Shown in pieces: positions 1 to 6,653 of a stretch of 12,034 bases of DNA. The stretch spans positions 1 through 12,034 of the forward strand of contig DASQ01000115.1 in assembly GCA_002503885.1 (NCBI GenBank), given 5' to 3'. The DNA is from Methanoculleus marisnigri (GTDB taxonomy: Archaea > Halobacteriota > Methanomicrobia > Methanomicrobiales > Methanoculleaceae). The stretch's first letter is position 1. Every line of letters starts with the position of its first letter. The notes beneath the pieces were generated by a model. That model worked only from the letters and a program-made list of their open reading frames with translations, did not search any database and was not told the origin of the DNA. Position numbers and translations under genes: made by a program.

Positions 1-30
1 GGGAAGCCTGGCAGGCAGGAGAAACCAACC

Positions 31-537
31 ATGGCAGACTTCGTGCAGAAGACCGTAAACAAGACGGCGGTCCGGGACCTTGCCGTCCCGATCGCCACCG
101 TAACGTCGTTTAACACCCTCATCGAGAGCGTCATCGCCGACAACCCCTTCGGGTGCGTCGGGTATACCGGCTCCGATCGCGTTCCCGTCGATCCAGTCAT
201 CCGGAACCGCGAGCACTACACCGCGAAGGTGAACTTCCTCGACGGCGAGGGCAAGCGGGTGGGCAACGTCTCCCTGCAGTCCCCGACGATCGCCGCCTTC
301 GAGGCGAACGCCGCGGAGGCTCTCGCGAACGCGGCCCTCGCAACCGCGATGGGCGGCGAGGCCGTGCGGAACGGCCCCGGCGAGACCTACTACGCTCAGC
401 TCAAGTGCCACGACCCGTCGGGTGACGACTACTACGTCACCTTCACCCGGACGACCGTCCGGCTCTCGTCCTACCAGGACGACGCCATCCGGACCGCGGT
501 CGAGACCTGGGCCGACGGCGTCGGCGCACTGGCGTGA
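31..537 (+). CDS. Hypothetical 168-aa protein with an apparent internal duplication
   Basis: I do not recognise a named family with confidence. The start at 31 is supported by a Shine-Dalgarno-like AGGAG at 17-21, nine bases upstream. The protein is acidic, with no signal peptide or membrane segment. It looks like two related halves, each with a beta-rich stretch and then a helix: HYTAKVNFLDGEGK...TIAAFEANAAEALA (about residues 62-99) and YYAQLKCHDPSGDDYYVTF...YQDDAIRTAVETWA (about 120-162). Codon use is strongly GC3-biased, as expected for a native gene here. The upstream side is cut by the window edge, so it may be the last gene of an operon. Small two-fold beta-beta-alpha proteins of this sort also occur in mobile elements, so a structural or element-borne role is possible. 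That is inference only. Confidence 0.8.
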   Translation: MADFVQKTVNKTAVRDLAVPIATVTSFNTLIESVIADNPFGCVGYTGSDRVPVDPVIRNREHYTAKVNFLDGEGKRVGNVSLQSPTIAAFEANAAEALANAALATAMGGEAVRNGPGETYYAQLKCHDPSGDDYYVTFTRTTVRLSSYQDDAIRTAVETWADGVGALA

Positions 538-560
538 GAGGGGAGACCCCCCTTTCACTT
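538..560 (+). terminator. Possible transcription terminator after the 168-aa gene
   Basis: Directly after the TGA at 535-537 a GGGG-AGA-CCCC stem (540-550) with extra C residues is followed by two short T runs (TTTCACTTT, 553-561). Archaeal termination usually depends on T runs. This is a modest example that would separate the 168-aa gene from orc1/cdc6. Confidence 0.35.
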
Positions 561-612
561 TCAACCTGCGCACGCCTCGCCTTTAACAATCTCCTCTTCT
601 CCAGACTCTTCT

Positions 613-1766
613 ATGACACGCCTCCCCCTTCTCCGCAGCGACCAGACCCTCTTCCGCCACCCTGACGCCTTTGAGCCCGCGTTCGTCCCCGACCACCTCC
701 ACCACCGCGACGCCCAGACCCAGGAACTCGCCCGGGCATCCTCCGGCCCGCCCTCCAGGGCGGGAGCGCTCTCTCCGCCGTCCTCCGCGGCCCCCCGGGG
801 ACCGGGAAGACCACCACCGTACGCCGGATCTTTGCCGAGGTCGCCGAAGAGACCCGGCAGGTGATCCCGGTCTACGTCAACTGCCGCCACGACCACACCC
901 CGCTCGCCGTCTACCGGAGCATCTTCAAACAGGTCTGCGGCTACGCCCCGCCGTCGGCCGGGCGCTACCTCGACGAGATCAAGCAGGGGATCGCGACCCG
1001 GCTCCGGGACCGCAACGCCGCGCTCGTCGTCTGCCTCGACGACGCAGACGAACTCATCCCGGCCGGGACCTACAACACCCTCCTCTACCAGATCCTCCGG
1101 CTCTACGAGAAGTGCGACGTCAAAAAACCCGGGGTCTTCGCGGTCACGAGCGACCTCGCCCTGAACCTCTACGCGGAGGCCGACGCGAGCGTCCGGTCGG
1201 TCTTCCACCCGACCGAGGTCACCTTCCTGCCCTACTCGAGGACCGAGGTCCGCGAGATCCTCGCCGACCGGGTCCGGCAGGGCCTCTATCCCCGGGTGCT
1301 GCCGAAGCCGCTCCTCGACCGGATCGCCGCTATCGCCGCCGATGAGCAGGACGTCCGGGTCGGGATCGACCTTGTCCGGCAAGCGTGCCTCCGGGCGGAG
1401 AAGGACGGCCGCCGGCGCGTCACCCACGCCGACGTCACCGCCGCAGCCCGGGCGGTCACGGCGCTGGCCCTCCGGACCCGTGCTGCCGGGCTCTCGGAGG
1501 CCGAGCGGGCACTCGCCTGCTGGATCGCGGAGCGGTCCCTTGCAGGCGCCGATACCGCTTCGGGGGCGGTCTTTGAAGCGGCACAGGAGTATCTCCCGGT
1601 CGGGAAGACAGCCTACCACGAGCACCTCAACGCCCTCGCAAAGGCCGGGATCGTCGATCTTGTGCCCGGGGCGGGCCGGGGGAGGGAGGTCCGGCTCCGC
1701 TACGATGCCGGGGACGTGGCCGCCGCCTGCAAAGCCCCGGACCAGACCTGCAAAATCCCGAACTGA
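613..1766 (+). pseudogene. Orc1/Cdc6 family origin-recognition ATPase, frameshifted near base 735
   Basis: Archaeal initiator of the Orc1/Cdc6 AAA+ family, which binds origins and helps load MCM; diverged copies are common on mobile elements. The reading begins at ATG 613 (LFRHPDAFEPAFVPDHLHHR, typical of the family N-terminus), holds that frame to about 735, and continues in another frame to the TGA at 1764-1766. Restoring one G in the CCCGGG run at 732-737 joins the frames and gives about 384 aa, a normal family length. In the joined product I see Walker A GPPGTGKTT (residues 60-68), Walker B LVVCLDDADEL (about 138-148), a sensor-1-like AVTSDLALNLY, an arginine-finger-like DASVRSVF, and a C-terminal winged helix with TAYHEHLNALAKAGIVDL. 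Without repair, the 861-1766 frame lacks the Walker A motif. It is either a real inactivating mutation or a single-base assembly error. Its position just before the primase-like operon suggests an element replication module. Confidence 0.85.
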
Positions 1767-1820
1767 GCATGAGATCCCATAACCCCCGGTCCAGCCCCGG
1801 ATTGGAGATCCTCATCAGAT

Positions 1821-1861
1821 GCTCATTTTCCAAATTTTTCCAATAAAGCAAGGCTTATATG
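1821..1861 (+). promoter_or_regulatory. TATA-like promoter with upstream TTTTCCAA direct repeats
   Basis: A TATA-like hexamer TTATAT lies at 1855-1860, preceded by purine-rich AAGCAAGG that could serve as the BRE. The predicted start would fall near 1882-1886, leaving a leader of about 75-80 bases before ATG 1962. Just upstream, ATTTTCCAA (1825-1833) and TTTTTCCAA (1835-1843) repeat one helical turn apart, a plausible operator for a regulator or initiator. The stretch is clearly AT-richer than its surroundings. Confidence 0.5.
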
Positions 1862-1909
1862 GGGCCTGTTGCTTTTTTTGGGATGGTTGGCTCACTCTTT
1901 TACGCAACA

Positions 1910-1939
1910 GCTCCCGATGATGGTGCATGCACCGGGAGC
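1910..1939. repeat. Nested palindrome in the leader of the replication operon
   Basis: The outer arms GCTCCCG (1910-1916) and CGGGAGC (1933-1939) are perfectly complementary and enclose the perfect 12-bp palindrome GGTGCATGCACC (1922-1933). It lies between the TATA-like box and the first ATG of the operon. It could act as a dimeric protein operator, an RNA hairpin, or a replication-related site. No other copy was noticed in the window. Confidence 0.5.
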
Positions 1940-1961
1940 CCGGTGCAGGGAGTTATCAGAA

Positions 1962-2243
1962 ATGCAACACGACACCAGACCCGAGGAGAACAAAACCCCG
2001 GGAGGAACCGAACCGAAAACCAGAGGCGGCAGCCCGGATCCAAAGTGCCACCACGCGCTCCGCCAGGCCGCCACTGGTACATCTGCCCCGGAAGAGATAA
2101 ACGCCTCGGCGGTCCCGCTCTTCCTCGTCCCGCAGGCGGTCGCCGCCGAGATCCGGCGCCACGGCCGGGCGGTCCGCGAGATCACCGTCCGCCGGACCCG
2201 CAACCACCAGTACACGATCACCGTCGGGCGGGGCCGGCCATGA
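1962..2243 (+). CDS. Hypothetical 93-aa protein, first gene of the replication-module operon
   Basis: No family recognised. I prefer ATG 1962 because GGGAG at 1948-1952 is well placed, and the longer frame from 1869 would start upstream of the predicted transcription start. The N-terminal half is Pro/Thr/Gly/Lys-rich and probably disordered (PEENKTPGGTEPKTRGG). The C-terminal half is basic and looks folded (VPQAVAAEIRRHGRAVREIT, then RRTRNHQYTI), which would suit nucleic-acid binding. Its stop overlaps the next start in an ATGA arrangement at 2240-2243, so the genes are probably co-translated. Calling it DNA- or RNA-binding is inference from charge alone. Confidence 0.6.
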   Translation: MQHDTRPEENKTPGGTEPKTRGGSPDPKCHHALRQAATGTSAPEEINASAVPLFLVPQAVAAEIRRHGRAVREITVRRTRNHQYTITVGRGRP

Positions 2244-2578
2244 TGGAGCCCGGGACCCTCGCCTGTACGGCAATGGGCGGGCTCATCGTCCACGTCGAGG
2301 CGGAGCGCTGCCGGATCGCGCCCGATGACGTGAGAAGCCTGATCTTCTCCGGCCGCCCGGCCCCGATCACATGCGAGCGGGTGCGGCGCAGGGATGGCAT
2401 CGTCACGGGCGAGGTGACGATCGAGGGCCATGCGGCGGTGAACCCGGCAGGGAGAGCGGCGGTGGTCCACACCCGGACGGGATCGTTCATCATCCCGCTC
2501 GTCAGCCTCCAGCGCGTCGCCCGCGGGGAGGCGGCGAGCGCCCCCCTCTTCCCCCTGGTCGCGGAGGTGGGCATATGA
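2240..2578 (+). CDS. Hypothetical 112-aa beta-rich protein
   Basis: No family recognised. The start is ATG 2240 or the adjacent ATG 2243. The upstream gene stop (TGA 2241-2243) and this start share ATGA, and the same arrangement recurs at its own end (ATG 2575 and TGA 2576-2578), which supports translational coupling. The sequence alternates short hydrophobic strands (GGLIVHVEAE, GIVTGEVTIEG, RAAVVHTRTGSFIIPLVSLQ), suggesting a small beta-barrel. No catalytic motif, signal peptide or membrane span is visible. Its fixed place directly ahead of the primase/helicase-like gene suggests an accessory in the same replication module. Confidence 0.65.
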   Translation: MMEPGTLACTAMGGLIVHVEAERCRIAPDDVRSLIFSGRPAPITCERVRRRDGIVTGEVTIEGHAAVNPAGRAAVVHTRTGSFIIPLVSLQRVARGEAASAPLFPLVAEVGI

Positions 2579-4272
2579 GTGAGGAGATCCGCCGGGCGGT
2601 GGGGTTGCTCGCCCCCACGGAGGGCGTGGTCGAGATCCGGGCGCTCGCCGACGGCATCACCCACTCCGGCTACTTCGACGACCACGAAGCGCTCGCCGTA
2701 CCGGACGAAGTCAGTGTCGTCCCGGGAGAACGGCTCCGGCACCTCGCGGGGCTCCTCCCCCGGGAAGAGCCTCCTCAGAGAAAAAACGGCCCCGGCATCG
2801 ACCTCGCCGCCTGGCTCCTCGACCACGGCATCGCCGTCCGGAGCACGCGGCCCTGGCAGGGGGGGACCCTCTACACCCTCGAGGACTGCCCGTTCTCGTC
2901 GGCCCACAGGGACGGGGCCTTCGCCGTCCAGTTCGCGAACGGCGCCGTCTTCGCCGGCTGCCACCACCAGACCTGCGGCGGGGGAGCGCAACGCTGGCCG
3001 GAACTCCGGGGGATGTACGAGCCAAAGAAACAGAAGGCAGAGAAGAAGCGGGAGGAGGCACCCGCCCCTCCCCCGGCACCAGTGGGGGATGAGCACCGCG
3101 AGCGTGCCCTTGCGATCCTCCGGCATGGCGACCCCCTCGCGTTCCTTCTCGAAACCTTCAATCGGGAGCACGTCGGCGACCGAACCGTCGCGGAGTGCCT
3201 GGTGATGTCGGTCGCCTCCCGGTCGGTCGAGAACACAAACGGTCTTCACGTCTCTATCTCCGGCAACTCCGGGAAGGGCAAGAGCCATGCCTGCACCACC
3301 ATGCTCCAGCAGATCCCGGAAGAGTACCGTCTCGCCGGGACCGTCTCGGACAAGGCTCTCTACTACAACGGCAGCCTGCAGTCAGGCACCGTCTTCCTCT
3401 TTGACGACGTCTCCCTCTCCGACGACCTCCAGGAGGTCCTCAAAGCCGCCACCGCGAACTTCCGGGAGGGTATCCAGCACCAGACGGTCACCGCCGACCG
3501 GAAACTCCAGGTATGCCGCATCCCGGAGCGATGTGTCTGGTGGCTTGCAAAGGTCGAAGATGCCGGCGACGACCAGGTGGCGAACCGGATGCTCACCGTC
3601 TGGATCGACGACTCCCTCGAGCAGGACGAGCGGGTGCTCCGGCACATGAAGGAGCGGGAGGCGCGAGAGGGCGGCGGCGACGGCGAGGACCCGGACCTCC
3701 CCGTCTGCCGGGCGATCTGGCGGGTCCTCAAAGAAGAGCGCCTCCACGTCTCCATCCCGTATGCGAGGAGGGTGCAGTTCTCCGCGACCACGAACCGCCG
3801 CAACCCGGGCATCCTCTTCGACCTGATCAAGGCCTCTGCCCTGCTCCATCGCTTCCAGAGGGAGACTTTCGACGGGGGTATCAGGGCACATCGGGATGAT
3901 TTTACGGCGGCGGCCCGGGTCTATGCGGCAATCAACGGTGAGACCGGCGGGCAGGAGACGAAGATGACGAAGAACGAGGCGGCGGCCCTGGAGACGGTGG
4001 CGACGATGGGCTGGGGACAGTTCACGATCCGGATGCTCCAGGAGGCGCTCGGGCTCTCGTACCACCAGACCTACCGCATCCTCCACGGCTATGCGAGCCG
4101 GGGGACGACCTACTCCGGCCTCTTAGAGAAGTGCCCGGCGGTCGGGTTCTTCGACACGATGGTCACGGAGGACGTCGACGGATACGCGGTGCGGCGGCGG
4201 GAGCACCTCTTCTCCTTCGACCTCGCGGTCTACCGGCGCTGGGCCCATGGCGGCGGGGTCATGCTCGCATGA
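2575..4272 (+). CDS. Primase/helicase-like protein: zinc-finger plus P-loop ATPase, primase core apparently missing
   Basis: 565 aa from ATG 2575, chosen for the ATGA overlap with the upstream gene. Region 1: residues 17-40 (VVEIRALADGITHSGYFDD) resemble the start of archaeo-eukaryotic primase/virus-type replication proteins. Region 2: residues 100-146 carry a probable zinc-binding motif CPFSSAH...GCHHQTC (C105, H111, C129, C134), typical of primase-helicase proteins. Region 3: a Lys/Glu/Pro linker at about 151-172. Region 4: a P-loop ATPase with Walker A GNSGKGKS (230-237), Walker B VFLFDD (273-278), and a conserved-looking IPERCVWWLAKVE...NRMLTVWIDDS segment. Region 5: a C-terminal winged-helix-like segment (FTIRMLQEALGLSYHQTYRI). 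No DxD primase catalytic motif or prim-pol fold can be seen between residues 40 and 70, where I would expect it. It may work as a replicative helicase or ATPase of an integrated element. Family placement is from recollection. Confidence 0.8.
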   Translation: MSEEIRRAVGLLAPTEGVVEIRALADGITHSGYFDDHEALAVPDEVSVVPGERLRHLAGLLPREEPPQRKNGPGIDLAAWLLDHGIAVRSTRPWQGGTLYTLEDCPFSSAHRDGAFAVQFANGAVFAGCHHQTCGGGAQRWPELRGMYEPKKQKAEKKREEAPAPPPAPVGDEHRERALAILRHGDPLAFLLETFNREHVGDRTVAECLVMSVASRSVENTNGLHVSISGNSGKGKSHACTTMLQQIPEEYRLAGTVSDKALYYNGSLQSGTVFLFDDVSLSDDLQEVLKAATANFREGIQHQTVTADRKLQVCRIPERCVWWLAKVEDAGDDQVANRMLTVWIDDSLEQDERVLRHMKEREAREGGGDGEDPDLPVCRAIWRVLKEERLHVSIPYARRVQFSATTNRRNPGILFDLIKASALLHRFQRETFDGGIRAHRDDFTAAARVYAAINGETGGQETKMTKNEAAALETVATMGWGQFTIRMLQEALGLSYHQTYRILHGYASRGTTYSGLLEKCPAVGFFDTMVTEDVDGYAVRRREHLFSFDLAVYRRWAHGGGVMLA

Positions 4273-4822
4273 GGGCGGGGATCGGGACGACGGTCCCGGC
4301 CCTTGCAGCATTACAGCAGGTTTACCGCAGAATTCCGGCACCGGCCGCGAAGATCAAACGGCCGGGGAAGGCGCCGGATCCGACAGTACCTGTACAGATA
4401 GAGAGACGCATCTCTCTCTTAGTACTAAAGTACAGCAAAACACGCATACGGCTCCCAACACCGGCTCCGGGGTGAGTGCGTGTGCGGGTGTGTGCGAAAT
4501 CCGGAATGTTGGAATCGATCCCATGACCTCGCCGCCAGGGGGCGGAAACACCGATCAAACGTCATTTAAGCGCCATTTGAGTGGCATCACCGGCTGCAAC
4601 ATGCTGAAAACCGGTGCAAAGCGAGAGCCGGTGCTGCAAGAGCCCCTGCCGGGCGTGCTCGACCACCGGACGTTTGAGCGGACGAAGGTCGAACTCGGCC
4701 GGTGCGACGTCTGCGGGGAGAAAAAGGCGGTCTACCGCTCGCGGGAGGCACAGGCGAAGGTCTGCGAGGGGTGCTACGCCCGGCTTGTCCGGGAGTGGAA
4801 CGGCCGGGCAGGGATACGATGA
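4247..4822 (+). CDS. Small zinc-ribbon protein, start uncertain
   Basis: The supported part is the C-terminus: RCDVCGEKKAVYRSREAQAK followed by VCEGCYARLVREWN, two CxxC knuckles about 17-20 residues apart, which is a treble-clef or zinc-ribbon type metal site. The frame is open from ATG 4247 (191 aa), but the N-terminal part has weak codon bias and overlaps another candidate ORF. Other in-frame starts are GTG 4472 (GTGA overlap, 116 aa), ATG 4523 and ATG 4601 (73 aa). None has a convincing Shine-Dalgarno sequence. It is the last clear gene of the operon and is probably a nucleic-acid or protein-binding accessory of the element. Confidence 0.6.
   Translation: MAAGSCSHEGGDRDDGPGPCSITAGLPQNSGTGREDQTAGEGAGSDSTCTDRETHLSLSTKVQQNTHTAPNTGSGVSACAGVCEIRNVGIDPMTSPPGGGNTDQTSFKRHLSGITGCNMLKTGAKREPVLQEPLPGVLDHRTFERTKVELGRCDVCGEKKAVYRSREAQAKVCEGCYARLVREWNGRAGIR
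4269..4475 (+). CDS. Possible small protein (68 aa) overlapping the zinc-ribbon frame
   Basis: ATG 4269 overlaps the primase-like stop as ATGA, the same coupling used twice upstream. The first 35 or so codons have the GC-rich third positions typical of neighbours. The product is basic (VYRRIPAPAAKIKRPGKAP) with no recognised domain. It lies inside the longer frame 4247-4822, so at most one of the two can be fully real over this stretch. Its TGA at 4473-4475 forms GTGA with a GTG in the zinc-ribbon frame, which would make this the upstream gene and the zinc-ribbon gene start at 4472. Confidence 0.35.
   Translation: MRAGIGTTVPALAALQQVYRRIPAPAAKIKRPGKAPDPTVPVQIERRISLLVLKYSKTRIRLPTPAPG
4400..4417. 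repeat. Inverted repeat AGAGAGA-CGCA-TCTCTCT
   Basis: A perfect 7-bp stem with a 4-base loop, flanked by TGTACAG and TAGTACTAAAGTAC motifs rich in GTAC. The local base composition is AT-richer than the operon. This could be a regulatory or processing site before the zinc-ribbon gene, and it weakens the case that the long frame from 4247 is coding here. Confidence 0.4.
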
Positions 4823-4840
4823 GCAGCCGACCGGAACGGC

Positions 4841-4861
4841 AGGAGTTTGAGCACCGGAGGT
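4841..4861 (+). repeat. 21-base dispersed repeat, copy A
   Basis: The core is TTTGAGCACCGGAGGT. It matches copy B at 4918-4938 in 18 of 21 positions. Confidence 0.5.
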
Positions 4862-4917
4862 GCGGGTTGCGACCTCTCGCTGGAAACTGAGCTTGAGAAG
4901 ACCACAGATCTCCGGGC

Positions 4918-4938
4918 AGGAACTTGAGCGCCGGAGGT
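4918..4938 (+). repeat. 21-base dispersed repeat, copy B
   Basis: The core is GGAACTTGAGCGCCGGAGGT. It lies 100 bases beyond the manC1 stop and matches the inverted copy at 9758-9778 in 18 of 21 positions. Confidence 0.55.
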
Positions 4939-5037
4939 TCGAGCCAGGCCGGCACCGCCGGTGACGATGCAGCGCATGAAAAAATCTATGTTGGGGGGGC
5001 GGTTTAGGACCTTCTGAATGTGCCTGGCGTGTACGCT

Positions 5038-6390
5038 TTAAGTCCTTTCAAAGTCGTCCTCATACCGCACGATATCGTCCTCGCCCGTATACTCCCCGAT
5101 CTGCACCTCGATCAACTCGAGCGGCAGCATCCCGGGGTTCGCGAGCCGGTGCACCGTCCCCGCGGGGACGAACGTGCTCTCGCCGTTCCGGAGGAGGTAG
5201 GTCGCATCACCGACCGTCACCTCGGCGCACCCGGTGACGACCACCCAGTGCTCGGAGCGGTGGTGGTGCATCTGCAGCGACAGCCGGCGCTTCGGGGGGA
5301 CGGTCACCCGCTTGATCCTGTAGGCCCGGCCCTCCTCGAGGTTTGTGTAGGAGCCCCAGGGCCGGTGGACCTCGGTGTGGAACGCTGCCCGGGCGTCGCC
5401 CCGCTCGTGGAGGGCCTTTGCAATCTCGCCCACCCGCTGGGCCTCGTCCCGGCTGGCGACCAGGATCGCGTCCTTCGTCTCGATGATGGCGAGGTTCTCG
5501 ACCCCGACGGTCGCGACCAGGCGGTCGCTGATGATCAGGTTGTCGCGGGAGTCGATGCCGATGTGCTCGCCCCGGACGGCGTTCCCGTCGCCGTTCTTTT
5601 TGAGGCAGCCGTAGAGGGCGTCGAAGTTCCCGACATCGCTCCACTCGGCCTCGAAGGGAACGACGGCAGCCCGCCGGGTCTTCTCCATGATCCCGTAGTC
5701 GATGGAGATCTTCGGCGTCTGCTCGTAGGCCTGCTCGGCCGGGTTCTCGAACGCCCGAACAACGTCAGGGGCAAGGGACGCGCACTCCGCAAGGAAGAGA
5801 TCGGAGTCGAAGAGGAACATCCCGGAGTTCCAGAGGTAGCCGTCCGCGACGTACCGCTCCGCGGTCGGGAGGTCCGGCTTCTCCACGAAGGCATCGACGG
5901 CATACCCGTCCTCGAGCGCCTCCCCGGGCCTGATGTAGCCGTAGCCGGTGTGGGGCGAGGTCGGCCGCACCCCAAAGACCACCAGGCGGTCCCGGGAGAG
6001 GCGCTTCGCCTTCCGGAAGGCTTCGATGTACCGGTCGTCCGCGTCGATCAGGTGGTCGGAGGAGAGGACGGCGACCGGGGAGGAGCCGTTCCCCTCCGCA
6101 ATCGCCTTCACCCCGTAGTAGATGGCGGGGAGAGTGTTCTTCCCCTCCGGCTCGACCAGCACGGCGCAGTCGCACCCGATCTCGGCGAGCTGGTCGCGGA
6201 TGATGAACTTGTGGTCCTTGTTGGTGACGATGTAGATGTCCTTCGGAGTGGAGAGGAGGAGAGACCGCTTGATCGTCTTCTGGAAGAGCGATTCCTCGTC
6301 GAAGAGCTTGATGAACTGCTTTGGGTAGTGCTCGCGTGAGAGCGGGAAGAGGCGGGTGCCGCTTCCTCCCGCGAGAATGAGTGTCTTCAT
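5038..6390 (-). CDS. manC: Mannose-1-phosphate guanylyltransferase / mannose-6-phosphate isomerase (bifunctional), manC1
   Basis: A 450-aa cytosolic enzyme that makes GDP-mannose from mannose-1-phosphate and GTP; in the bifunctional form it also interconverts fructose-6-phosphate and mannose-6-phosphate. The product feeds glycan and S-layer or lipid glycosylation. The N-terminal nucleotidyltransferase has the signature GGSGTRLFPLSR (8-19), a PTSPHTGYGYI segment (143-153), FVEKPD (168-173) and YLWNSGMFLF (185-194). The C-terminal type II isomerase cupin has RPWGSY (343-348), QMHHHRSEHW (373-382) with metal-binding histidines, and an FVPAGTVHRLAN segment (408-418). Length and motifs are complete, so it appears functional, unlike the second copy at 9769-11039. 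The start is the ATG at 6390 that opens the canonical MKTLILAGGSG. A long open frame lies opposite it but is a GC-bias shadow. Confidence 0.96.
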   Translation of the reverse strand: MKTLILAGGSGTRLFPLSREHYPKQFIKLFDEESLFQKTIKRSLLLSTPKDIYIVTNKDHKFIIRDQLAEIGCDCAVLVEPEGKNTLPAIYYGVKAIAEGNGSSPVAVLSSDHLIDADDRYIEAFRKAKRLSRDRLVVFGVRPTSPHTGYGYIRPGEALEDGYAVDAFVEKPDLPTAERYVADGYLWNSGMFLFDSDLFLAECASLAPDVVRAFENPAEQAYEQTPKISIDYGIMEKTRRAAVVPFEAEWSDVGNFDALYGCLKKNGDGNAVRGEHIGIDSRDNLIISDRLVATVGVENLAIIETKDAILVASRDEAQRVGEIAKALHERGDARAAFHTEVHRPWGSYTNLEEGRAYRIKRVTVPPKRRLSLQMHHHRSEHWVVVTGCAEVTVGDATYLLRNGESTFVPAGTVHRLANPGMLPLELIEVQIGEYTGEDDIVRYEDDFERT

Positions 6391-6454
6391 CTGATCAGTG
6401 CGCTCCGAAATTTCAGTGGATAGTATTTTCCAGCACGGAATATGAAGATGATCA

Positions 6455-6592
6455 TTTCAAAGATTAGCGAAGTACTGATACCGGCCAGCACTACTCCTAC
6501 GAGATGGACAGAATCTTCTTCGAAGAGCTGAACTCCCGCAGCCGGAATACAACCCCGATGTCGGTTCCGGGCTGCACGGCGAGCAGACAGAA
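6455..6592 (+). pseudogene. Relic of UDP-N-acetylglucosamine 2-epimerase (WecB-like)
   Basis: No intact ORF exists here, but reading across frames gives the N-terminal region of the family. SEVLI comes in one frame. Then TGQHYSYEMDRIFFEEL (6480-6530) follows in a second frame, after what looks like a 4-base loss. LPQPEYNPDVGSGLHGEQTE (6533-6592) follows in a third. The family has TGQHY...M...FF.EL.LP.P.YNLDVGSG.HGEQT in this order near residues 35-75, where it binds UDP-GlcNAc. The rest of the gene is absent and the MNT gene begins 60 bases further on. The enzyme would have made UDP-ManNAc, the substrate of the dehydrogenase whose relic lies at 7690-7928. Recognition is from family knowledge without a search. 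Confidence 0.75.
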
Positions 6593-6623
6593 CAATCGCA
6601 TCAACCCCGGTACCAGGAGAACT

Positions 6624-6636
6624 AAAAAACTATAAG
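6624..6636 (+). promoter_or_regulatory. TATA-like box upstream of the first MNT gene
   Basis: AAAAAACTATAAG lies about 20-30 bases before ATG 6654. If used, transcription would begin at about 6655-6660, implying a leaderless message or a slightly later start codon (TTG 6672 is in frame). Confidence 0.5.
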
Positions 6637-6653
6637 AACGCTGGAACTATGGT

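Larger units (their letters stand above)
4823..5037. other. Intergenic region with short dispersed repeats and a T-run terminator for manC1
   Basis: Two direct copies of a 21-base motif lie at 4841-4861 and 4918-4938 (18 of 21 identical), and an inverted copy lies near the end of manC2 at 9758-9778. A 23-codon frame from ATG 4819 crosses the first copy and has no recognisable product. Read on the minus strand, CCCCCCC followed by a T run (ATTTTTTC, about 4980-4987) downstream of the manC1 stop is a plausible archaeal terminator. No other gene seen. Confidence 0.5.

Noticed and set aside
561..1625. 354-aa open frame on the minus strand
   Set aside because: It lies opposite Orc1/Cdc6, which has clear AAA+ motifs. 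The product is Gly/Arg/Asp/Val-biased with no domain, a typical GC-rich antisense shadow.
1859..2239. N-terminal extension of the 112-aa protein
   Set aside because: This part overlaps the 93-aa gene in another frame and is Arg/Pro/Gly-rich. The ATGA start at 2240 is far better supported.
2218..3288. 356-aa open frame on the minus strand
   Set aside because: It is opposite the 112-aa and primase-like genes. Its composition reflects their GC3 bias, and no motif or ribosome site is seen.
5020..6339. 439-aa open frame on the plus strand
   Set aside because: It is opposite intact manC1 and is Val/Leu/Asp/Gly-rich, as expected from the complement of a high-GC3 gene. No family resemblance.
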